A DNA stretch of 64,000 nucleotides. It comes from Sinonovacula constricta (lineage: Eukaryota > Mollusca > Bivalvia > Cardiida > Solecurtidae). The stretch spans positions 20,915,669 to 20,979,668 of the forward strand of contig CM017555.1 of NCBI GenBank assembly GCA_007844125.1, read 5' to 3'. The first letter of the stretch is position 1. Every line of letters starts with the position of its first letter. Below are positions 48,801 to 60,800 of the stretch, piece by piece. The position numbers and the translations under genes were made by a program. The notes beneath the pieces are model-generated. The model was given only the letters and a program-made list of their open reading frames with translations. It had not been told where the DNA came from and made no database searches.

Positions 48801-51800
48801 AAATTCTCAGGAAATAATTATTTGTTCCTGGTATAGCATCATAAGAAAGACTGTGCCACCAACAATTAAATATATATAAATATCCCTTCGCCAGATCCCA
48901 GATAAGAGGTGTACAGCTTCTGCTAATTCATTTAGTTCTCTTAATCCTTTAGCAGCTTGTGCCACATACGAAACTCGTACAAGTACTCACCCCATCTGGA
49001 GCATTCCTGATGAGACCAACAAATCTCTTTGTAAGGAGACCAAGAGAGGTGTCATATCGAGTCTTTTCCAATGGAGACCGCACTGAAACAAACATATTGC
49101 AATGCAGCATGATATTTTTTTTTTAAATCCAAACAACGTTACTTCAGTTTTCTAGAGATGGTGTCCACTTGAAGATATTGTGCCAGTCTTTACAAAAAGC
49201 CAGTGAACAATAGAGTCCAGCAGAAATTGACAAAAATCTTAGTGGGGCCAATAGGGGCCTTTACCATGTATAGCATGAAGTACACACCTGACATAAAACC
49301 ATCTCTATCATACTCCATCACAATATCCAGACTCTGAGCAATAGCACTACCATTTTAAAGCACTCTGGATTTGATTATGCTTGTACAAATGTATTGTTTA
49401 AAACACACTTGACATAAAATCACTATAAGCATGAATGATTTGAATAGATCAATAGTAATTTAACCTCCATTGGGATCTTAATAAAACCTCTTCCTCATAT
49501 TGAGGTATATTATGCCTTTTCTTTTTTCTTTTTCTTCTTCAATTTATGCCTTGTTTTGTATTCTTATCTGCAATAACTTTTGCAAGAAAATATTACCCTG
49601 TTGTAATTTTAACACATGTACACACAAAACAGCATTTTATATACCTTTAGGACTCTGCTCAGATTTCGTCCTTTGGCGCTTATATTTAGCTGGTGTTTTG
49701 AATCCTTCATTCTGTACATCTAGTTCTAGCTTCCGTTTGGCCTGGAAATAGACAAAGAACAAATTGTTAGTTAGAGGCAAGTATTACAAACCATCAGTGA
49801 TCAGGTGCTATACATAACTATTTTTAATGTTAATTTAAATAATTTAAGCTAACAAAAGGTCTGTTTTTGTTTTTTGTAGGACAGAGAAGGTGGTGGAGGA
49901 GGGGGTGAGAAGAATTTTTTTAAGTTATTGGAGGCAGTATTTTAAAACAAACACATATAGAGCTACAATTGACTATGTTGTTTCCAAGCCAAGGATTGAT
50001 CACAATAAAAATAGTTTTGTTACGGCTCAGTCATTAAATTTTTTCCATAATAACTAATACTGTTGCTTTGATTGCCTTGGGCATGACATGATAATGCACC
50101 CTTTTAAATTATCCATCATGACACCTTTGCCTAAAGTCATGACGCTACCCTTAAAAGCTGACAGAAAACTACATGTTAACACCACTATCATATTTTACAA
50201 CTAAGACAGTTTTCAAAAACATCTTCTGTACTGCAAAAGATGGGCCATTTATTTGCATGCATGGTGCATGGCAGCACCAACAATAAAAATACAACCGGAA
50301 CTAAATGTAACAAGATATCGCCTTGAACTATTTGGCAATTACCGGATAGAGATTTTGTCCCATGCTAATGTACATTTGATCAGTCCTGGTATTAATCACA
50401 TGATCTTTGGGCAGCATGTTCTGCATGTCAATCTCCCAGGTGGCGACCAACTCCATCATGGTTTCTCTTGTAATTGTGATATATTAACCTTTTCTACTAA
50501 AATTATTGTAATCAATACTGAAAAGGGGTCCGGGTTCTGTTGCAAAGTCCTTTTCTTTCTTTTCACCAATTGTAATACATTCAATCAACAAAAAAATTGT
50601 CACAATCTATTTTTTACACAGATATCAAACACAGTTAACAATTCCTGTTACACCATCCAGTAAACATACACAATACAAGAGGATGTAAGAGTTCATGTCT
50701 TTGTGCCATTACACAAATGCCAGAGTACAAAGAACAAATCCAACAAAACAACTGGCATATGCACCTTGTACACGTATTAGTGGAGCATTACACCTGTTGT
50801 TTACTCTTTGATGAACTGACTTCTTAAGCTGCTTCCCAGTTCAACAACTTGTACAACTTTTTAAATCCAACACCTACTTCTATTTCAATATAAGCCTATC
50901 TCCTTTTGGTTATTTACACATAATCCAAAGTCCCCTACTGGTATTTACAGATGCACTGGGTATACAAACAAATCATAAACCTTTTCTGTTATTTGCATAT
51001 AATCTCCACCCTCCCTATTCCCTATTTACATAAGCCCCTAGGTCACATTGACATCCTAAGCTGATTAAACAACTGCTGTAGTGTTATAATCCTCTGTGTC
51101 CACTGTTGTTTACAGTAGCATCCACTGGTCAAACACTTAAAATCTGACCATCTTACTCTAAAACTGTCCAGTTTTGGGTGTTAAAAAGCACTATTTGACT
51201 AAAGGGTTATCTTTTTTTTTTTTAATTGACCACTTAATCACAGCTACAATCACCTTTATTTCTTTTCCTGGTTCAACAATTTTAGTGCCAACAGCAGCAC
51301 AAAGTAGCAAACTATGAGTTCAAAAAGCAACTGTTATCAAATTTCCCGGTTTTTCCACATAACTATCTACCATGAATTCCTTCTATTACGTCCATTGGTC
51401 ATTTCAGTTTTTATTTAAGAAAGCACCTTTCACTGGCTTTAACAATTCACATTTGGCTCTTCCAGCAGAACTGCAATTCAAACTCAATATCCAATGAAAA
51501 ATGAGAAGAATGCAGTATAATTTGCTAAGAAACTGACTTGTTAACACACTAATGTACTATCCGACTTGATTCCACAACTTTTCATGACAAGACACATATA
51601 ATCAAGGTTGATTAATGTCTACTTGTAACCTTTTATGGTAATAAAACTTTGGCTGATAAATCAAAAACACCTAAGCTATTGTGTGCCTGAGCACATGTGT
51701 TCTCTGAACTGACCACCTTCCAATAGCCATTACAACAACCCCCACCCCACACCCAGAGCAAAGAGGGCTGAGAGAATTCCCTAACACCTGTCCATCAACA

Positions 51801-54800
51801 CAATCAGGATGTTTCTCACACAGGTGTGTGTACCAACCTTAGGGGTGGGGTATTCTGTAATTACAACATTCCAGTAGGATTTCTTTAGAATAAGAAAGGC
51901 TAAAACTGGATAGACAGATGAAATAAAAATTATATATAACATTAAATTTATTTTTAAAAAAATAGGCCATGATATACAAAGTTTATCAAAAATAACAATT
52001 TTGAGTTTGTCTTAGCGTCTTGATATTTTATTCTTTCACACAACACAAGTATCTCTTTGTACTATGGAGATGAGCCTGAACAGTGCTGTATTAACTGTGC
52101 CAGCAGGCTGTCTAACTTGCTAGCTGAATGTCAAGCATGCCCACTTCCTGAACTTGCGAAACCATGAGCCTCAATTTAATCACCAAAGAGTGTACATGTG
52201 GTGGCTAGCCTAAAAAAGGTCAAACTATGGGACATATTGCTTTAAAAAAAAATCATATCAGAAAGAAATAGTGTTCTGTTAATGTCATTTTTATCTGCCC
52301 AACACTTTAAACCTCTTCGTCTTGTTCTCTTTAGAAATGTCTATTAAAAGTTCAACAATTCATTAAGTACAAATAAAAATGTCATAATTTTGATATATTA
52401 CAGAACAAAACAGACACAGCAATGGGTTAGACCATATTACTGTTTATCTGGACCTCTGAATAAAGAAAACTTACAGTTGAAACAATTACTATTTCCTCCA
52501 TGTTGACTTTTATAGCCCTCCAGGCATATTGCATTTTTGATAACAAGATGAAGCCCAATTAGCACACACCGGTGTACAGCCTGACATTATCTTGAGACAG
52601 CATCATACCAATACAAGAACCAAAGATAAATGGTCAAATTACATCACTGGGACATTATCATTCTCATGTCAACCCTAGATCAAAGCACTGCAGGGTGCTA
52701 CATGTTGTACATTCTTATGACTTGTGATGGGTGGAATCAATGGGGCTTATGACCTGCAAAGTATTTCTAATTGACCTCCATAAAGGTACTGATTGATACA
52801 CTACCAGATGCTGTATTTGTCCAGACATCAATCCTCAGTTGGTTTACATATAGAAGATCAATGTAGTTTTTTATCCGATTGTCTTCTTGTAGCAGTCATT
52901 ACACCATAACATAACTAACAAGAGAGCATTGTGGTTGCCTTGGAGGTCGTGTTTAACAATGGAATATTTTTGCCTAACTGCAAACTAACCCAGGAACATA
53001 AAAGCAATATTGTTATTAAAAAGATTTACCATGCTGTCAAGTTCATGCCTTAAAATTAGATGCACTAACAAACTGTATTTGGATGCATGGGAAAAAAACG
53101 AATACAAACAACAGAGTAGAGCAGAGCATTAGACTTTTGCATAGTAACAAATGCAATTTAAATTAAACCGATCTGAGATTCACATATGGAACATCGACAA
53201 TTTCATGTGACTGGTAATAATGTAGCATAATTTAAAATACAATCTAATTCAATTCCAATATTCACCAAAGTTAAATAAGAATCAACATTTAATGGACGAA
53301 AGTGCCGCTCTTTACTTATAAAATAAAACGACATGACGCCATCCATAGAAATTTTCCAAGAACATAGATGCAACAATGACTGTGGATTAACCTTATTAAC
53401 CTCTATGAGGTACCAGGACTCAGTCAATCAGCTGCAGTGTATATTTGTATTTGTATTTTGGGTTTTACGGCACACCGACACTTTATAGGTCATACGGCGC
53501 CGAATACATTGAAGTTTAACGACAATTTAATATTATCAGGTTAAAATTAAAATACGTGAGTAGAAATAAAAATCTATCGGGTTAAAAATGTGAATGATGA
53601 AATCAGGTTAATATATTAAACAGTTAAAATATATAACGTTAGCATTATAAACATTTGCTGCAGTGTATAAAATATTCCATATAATAAAATATTAAAACAG
53701 TAACACATGGTTGTATGACCAATACAGATCAGAATATATTGGTCAGTTTGAATATAATACATTATTCTTTTAATTTAATAAGATACACAATTCTACGATC
53801 AATGAAGAAACGTGGTCATGTCCTGAAACCAGACTTCCAAGGAATTAACAAATCAAATCCTAAGCTAGGACTTCATGCAAGCTTGCTATATCCATTGTTT
53901 CAGCAAGATTGGTTTATCCAAACTAAAGTTAACGACCGGACACCCTCTGTTTGATGGCGCCCGCCCACCAGCCCGCCATACCCTAATCTAATAACCAGGA
54001 TTTTCGTTGAAAACCTGGTTAAAAACAACATAAAAATAAACCAGATTCTGTCAACTGTCTTTTTTTTATTTATTTAAGTATGATGCATTTAAACTGTTTT
54101 AAAACACAACTCTTAGGATAAAGCCAGTGTTTATAATCTCCTGCATTTTTCCTCATTCCTTACATTAGAATCATAGTTTGTGAAGTTTCATTTTACAAAA
54201 TTAAAATGCACTCAGGAAGAGTGTGGGATTATTCTCACTTTACAAGAAATATTTTGCAAACAAGAAAATATACCCAGGACCTTTATACTACTGGGAATAA
54301 TTTTCAAAAGAAAGTGTGAAAATGTTCTTAGCATTCATCCCAACATCACTTTTCAGAGTCTTTTGTCACTCATAATCATCAGTCAATAGGAATTGAGATA
54401 CCAGTTATTAGCTGATAGGATTTAAGATTACAATCACACTGTCTAGCCTACCAATTAACAAGTTATAATTGGCAGTCAGCAACAACAAGGTTCACACTCA
54501 ATAACTAGTGTGTAATGATAACAACACCAGTTGACATGGGACTAAATTACAGGAAACATTCAGGTCAAATGCATAAGTAGATATTTCAAATGAGGAAGTT
54601 ATGATGGGAAATGCACATTTGGTCTGGCAAAAACTGATAATGTAAAAATGGTATTTAGATGACAAAAAATAAAGGGTTATAGTGACTTTTTTTCCTTAAA
54701 TGTTTGCCGTAAGGAACATTTGGTTATTATTTTTATGTTTAGGTTTAAAGTGATTAAGAGAATGACAAAAAGAATTTTTTGGAAACTGCAGATGAAATAA

Positions 54801-57800
54801 AACTTCAAAACATGTTGTTTTTTATTCTTTCTAGTAAGATTTTTAATATTTCATTTATTTACCACAGCTCATGGAAAGAAAGTGTTGTTATTGTTTTTAT
54901 TAAATTTAAACTAAAATTTTCACCTCTTGAACATGTTGGGGACCTTAATATAAGTGGTGAAATACTGTCTCAATGTGACTTCGCACACAATATAAAGGGT
55001 TTACTTAAGAACTAAGAGTCTGATTAACTACACTATCAGGAGCCCAGTGTACCCAAATTATCAATATCGAATAATCAATATGGGGCCACTACCCATCAAT
55101 CCCATCATGCCCTCACAGAGTCCCCAAAAGTCCAGTGGCCCTTTATTGACCCCTGCTACAACAACCGAGATAACACAGTTGGTCCAAAAATAGCCCAGGA
55201 GTGACATGCCTGGCTCACAGGAGCCAATATTAAAAATCCATCACTATCCAGAGCTCTCACATTAACCAGAAATGAGGTTAACCTTGTTTATGGGTTTGAC
55301 ACTGGTTCTGCCCAAGTTAAGGCCTAAAAGTTAACATCTACCCATGAAAGGCTAAGTCAGCTTTAATCCCTTGGAAGTCAATTGAGATATTAAAGGTTTA
55401 CATTATCTTAAATGTTGTTTTTTTCCAGATGGGATTGATTTAATGTTAGCTCAAGGCCAAGACTTTATTCAAATGAGGAAAATTTCTATCTGGCACTGAT
55501 AAGGCTAGTTGCTTGTGTTTTGCTGAGAAGTGCTTGGTGCTTTACATCCCACAACAACTGACAACTCGTACACTCAAACATAAGCATGAACTTAAACCAA
55601 CTGAAAACCTTTTGAACCGTTCTAAGTTACCCAAGATAAGAGTTATTACAAGGTTGGGAGGCAAAATATCATGTATAAAGAGTTTTATAATAACATCAAT
55701 AAGCATACATGTACCACAGTATCTTTTCACAAACTGAGAGCATAGTAATTTAAACCGGTCAACAAAGTAGCACTGAAAACTTGGGTTCAGGCCAATTGGG
55801 GCTACTGACCTATGGAAGCCATGGAAACCGGTCAGTACAAAAGGGGGTGGCTTTAGCCCTTACAATGACCCCTTCTTTTCAAGCATGTCATGAGTTCCCA
55901 GGCAATTATGGTGAGGGTAGTGATGGAGGTAGGGGTGAGTGGGCTTTTTTTATTTTATAACAATTTTTTAGAACATGGCCTGGGCATTGTCCATCAATAA
56001 AGAGCAGGCAGGCATTCTGCCCTAGTAGGAGTCTTTTGTACCTGGGAACAATAGCAAATGTTAAATTGTAGCCACTTTAACCCCACAGTTAGGGACAGAT
56101 GATTGTGGGGAATGGGGTGGGAATACACAAACTTCCTGAAATGACCCCATGACAAGGATGTGTATTGGTGGTAACCTGAACTCAACAGAGCTCACAGCTT
56201 TCAAGGTCCTTTTCCTGAAGTTATACTACATCAAGATTTAGTGTGAGACTTATTCTGTGTGCACTGGTTGAATTTGAATAACATCTCAAATCTGATCAAC
56301 AGGATACCCTGGCCAAGGGAGCTTCTCAAAGAAGTGCATAGTAGGTTCAAGATGCTAAACCCCATCTCCACAGTTTCTGTGCTGGATGGTATTAAGGTCA
56401 TCATCTACAGAAGTTGGTAGATTCTAGAACGCATAGTATTTAATATTGTACGAATTTTTCGTCACTATATTTCGCGGGTCAGTATAAAAGCCGGTACTGC
56501 ATGTACAGTTTTTGCTTCATTACTCCTTTCAGTTTTATACGCAGTCAAACAGTTATGGCGAAAATACTTTTGTTTATGAAAAAAAATAATTCCTGTTAAT
56601 TTTCAAACCATATATTAATTACAATCTTATCTGGAATGGCTCCATGACGCATCTTCAACTTGCGTTACGGTATACAGCTGGGTAAGAGTCTATGTTTTCA
56701 CCAGTTACATTCATACATAAATTCACGGAAAGTAGTTTTCACAGATCACCGATCAAAAGTTAAAAAATGATTCGCTTAATTGGAAAAGTCTCTTGATTTT
56801 ATGGTTTCTTGGTTATTTATTTTTTATAGGTCAAAGGCATTTTGGTTCAAATGGGAATTAATTTATGAGATTGGGAATTTTTTTCTTGAAATTGGGAAAA
56901 ATGGTCGCTATTTGGCTTTGGGAACGGGGCCGAATATCGGCCCTGTGAGACAGGCTGAAAAAGCCCTGTAGACTAGAGCATATACAGAACAAATTTGCAT
57001 GTCTAAGGAGATAAGACACGTCAGTTGTGTCCAGGCATGCTTTAAGTGATAACATTAGTATCTTCTTCAACTGAAATTTCATTATTGTGTAATTTAGATA
57101 TACATAAAAAGCAGATTTATTAATGCCGCTTATGAATATCACTCACTGCCTATCACTACCAGGCTTTGAATTGCTTTCAGTTGTAGATGACACACATCTG
57201 GTTTTTTGTTTTAAAAACTTGCAAATGTCCATTTCATTTGCAGATTTGACAGTTAGAAGTAACAATTAGTACTGCAAATACATATATGGTCGGGGATCAT
57301 CGTAATTTACTCTGGGATTTCCACGCTATACACAATAGTGTAATAAAGCAAAGGCTGATGATGATCATTCCTTTGGGTAGACGTTGGGAAAGAAATGTCA
57401 TCTATGAATAGGTGATTTTCCTCAGGATTTTTAGCATGATGAAAACTGTAGTATACAGATGTACTCAATGTCTATCAATTTTTCAACCCCTGTCACTGTC
57501 TCCCTGTTTATTCAGTGACTTCAGACAAAGTGTTGTTTTCAGCTGGGATATGTTGGATGACCCCAATGACTTCAGGATGAACAGGTCACAGCAGATAAAA
57601 CCTGCTACTGTACAATCAAATGAGCAAGTTAAAATGCAGTCAAGCAAAGGTTTGTGTATTCTACAGTAAGAAATAAACTAATAACCATCAGTTTTCATAA
57701 GATTTATAAAAATATTAAAACAAAGGACAACTTTACATATAATTATTCTGCATACTCGCTAGTTATATTTAAAATAAAAAGAACATCATTTACTGAAATA

Positions 57801-60800
57801 GGGCCTGTACGTTGGGAATGTGTAAATAGCAAAACTTCTGAATTCAGAACGCCTTGTTCATTTTCCCTCGATTATTCTCTAGTTAGAACGAGAATGTCCA
57901 AGGACATCCGCTCGCATGTGCAGATTTTTTCAGCATTCAATTTATAGGCAGCGCTCCAGCGCATCGCAAATCGTTAAGAAAATCTTGGAATTTGATGATC
58001 TAGTTTTGACAAATCTTTTTTAATATTTCCATTTATACATTCCCTGTAGAACTGATTAAAAACTTTCTGTGGGGCTACAAGTGCCATCAATTTAGTTGCC
58101 AAAAATAAGGCCAATATATTTTTTAAACTTTAAACCATCCAACACACATTATCTTTTTTTTTTTTAAAGCAGTTGTCAATGTTGTACAAAATTAATACTG
58201 GCCGATTACTAGAAATAAGTGATGTCTGCCAAAGGGCACCATGTGGTTACCAATATATAAGCAACTCCAGTACTATTTTTTAAGTCTTAGCCTAGAATTA
58301 ATAAAAAGAAAAGACCCTTTGGTTCTTTAACTTGGGTCATTGCAGCCTAACTGGGGAAAAAAACAATAGTGACAATGCATGGGGAACTAAACTGCAGCAG
58401 ATTGAGATTGCTTATTTTTTCTGATGATGATGGTGCTTTCCTGGTTCTGTTAAAACTTTTCAACTGAAGAACAGCTTCTGTGAGGGATCACTAATGCCAG
58501 CAGATCCTCAGTGACCTTTGATCCTCTGATTGACATTTATAGTCCAGAGGTCATGTGGCCCCAGGGGATGATATCAGACTTGTTTAGGGTCAAAGGGGAC
58601 AGAGAATGCTCCCTGTCAGTCCAAATTGGATCAATTAACTCATCAGACCCTACACTGGGGCCACTGTTCTCTGGCCTGGCTCTGTCATGATGTCATGTTG
58701 TCATTTACTGTCAGGCAAACAGAGCAGCTTCAACTAATCTGAATACACAGATGTAGTGACAGGACATATCCATCCATTTATATCAAATATTTATTATCTA
58801 GGCCTCTTAGTTTTTCTCTTGATAGGGTGAATCCTGGCTGTCAAGTCGACATCAAATTCCCTTCCTCCAAGTCGTGGCTCAGGAGATTTTTAATTTTCTT
58901 GCACAATATATTATCTGAACATGATGTTATAAGAATAATTAGCTGAATAATTAATTTATCTGTTTTTGTTTTGATGCTTGATTAAATTAAAACAATAGCT
59001 TTTTCATGGCATATTGTACAATCACTCAAATTTTCAGCCAGTGGCAAAAAGTCATGTGCCAATTGAAAATGAAAGGAAAAGCATTTACAAATATAGCATC
59101 AGTCAGTATTAGCTGTTCAAACAGTATTTTCCTTTGAGATTTAAACAAGTTTTCAATATTTAATTTAACATTTGTTTTGTTTAAATGGCAAGCTAAGCCA
59201 AAAACAAAATTGCATATGCAACTTGACTGCCATTTGACATAAGCAACTGCCTCATACTGTTTTCAGCAAATTTCAACACTTTGCATGGATTAAACCTTTA
59301 TACGAAGCAAACCTAAAAGCGGTTTTTTTTATAAAAGAATAATTTGAGCCGCTACCCTGGTTTCCTTCCAATTTTCGTAGCAGTTTTATCAAAGTTTATC
59401 AATTGGACATAGTTTGTGCTTACTATAATAGATGGTAAAGAGGGCTATAACAGTCATGTTCGTGAAGCCGATATTTTGCTGTCGTGGTATGCAGGTATAT
59501 TGCAATACTGAGTGAAGTCAACACCGTACTGCGATACATATTGGCTGTACAGTTTTGGGCAACATTTTGTATAATTTGGTTGCTGCCATCATTTAGTAGA
59601 TCTAAAGTCAAAGATGCTGGAATTGATAAAATACGATCACCAGTAACTGACTGAAAATAGTTTGAAGTCAAATCCATGTCAGGGAAGTTCATTCTAAACA
59701 GCCTGGGATACGAGACCTACTCGATTTGCATTTGTGGCCGTCCTTACAATGTAAGTTTTTAACATGGTTTTGACTTTATTTTCATTTCATTTCTTGATTT
59801 AAGAAAACCAAATATTGGATGGAAGGTTGAAATTCACTGGACATAAAATTTACTGTAATGGCGCTATTGTTATGAGATAATGCATTACAGAATACTTAGA
59901 ACGTTATTATTACCTATTGTTCCACAACTTAATCATACATGACCATTGCAATTTGCAAACATTGGCAAATGGTGATAGGTGGAACCGCTTCGGGCGGAAG
60001 GAGGACAGAACAGCAAGGAAAACTGTTAAAGAAATCGCACTGTGTGGACATTTAATGCACCTGTAAGATAGGGTTGAAGCCCAACCAACCTAAATACACT
60101 CATATATAGTCATTACCAGAATTAATTGGGTGCATTACACTTCACTGTTGCCATTAATTTGCTGTTTGGCTGTACCTTCCAGTTGTTTAACTTATTTTCT
60201 TGTTTCTGTGTTTACTTGCTGTGAAGCTTATAAAGCAGGGCCATATTTTACTCAGGTATTTATTGTTCATTCTGCATATTATGTTGAGTCCTTATGATAG
60301 TTTGTTCAAATATGGCAATATATTGGGGTACATATTGCAATGTGCCTTCTGTATCGCAATATATTATCTATGCTTCAAGCATAACGTATCAGCTCTAGCT
60401 AATATCTGAAGAAAGGCCCACATAAACTTGGTAGTGCCTACAAACAGATGTCCCTGTATCAAGTTTACACACCAATTATTTAAAAACTATTCAACTGTTG
60501 TGGGGTATTTCGTCAGAGGAATATTTTGTCAATTCTTTTAGCAAATAAATGTGAACACTGTTCCCTCTGGAACCATGCAGACAGACAACAGTGTGTTAAC
60601 TGCAGCCCATTGGTTTGTCATCCTTGCAAATAGTGATGATGAATTCTCATTAATGAATTAAAAAGTGTGTTTATTTAAATTTTTTCTGCTGACTGACAAA
60701 AGTATATACATTGCACCAACACAAGTATGATCATATTGGTGATGTCCAGTTAGTAATTGGTAGCAGAAGACATCAGTCATAGGTCTGGTTAATACAACCA

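Noticed and set aside
50253..50663. Plus-strand 136-codon frame in E2F intron 1
   Set aside because: Cys/Asn/Phe-rich low-information sequence, no domain, antisense to a host intron and without promoter or splice evidence.
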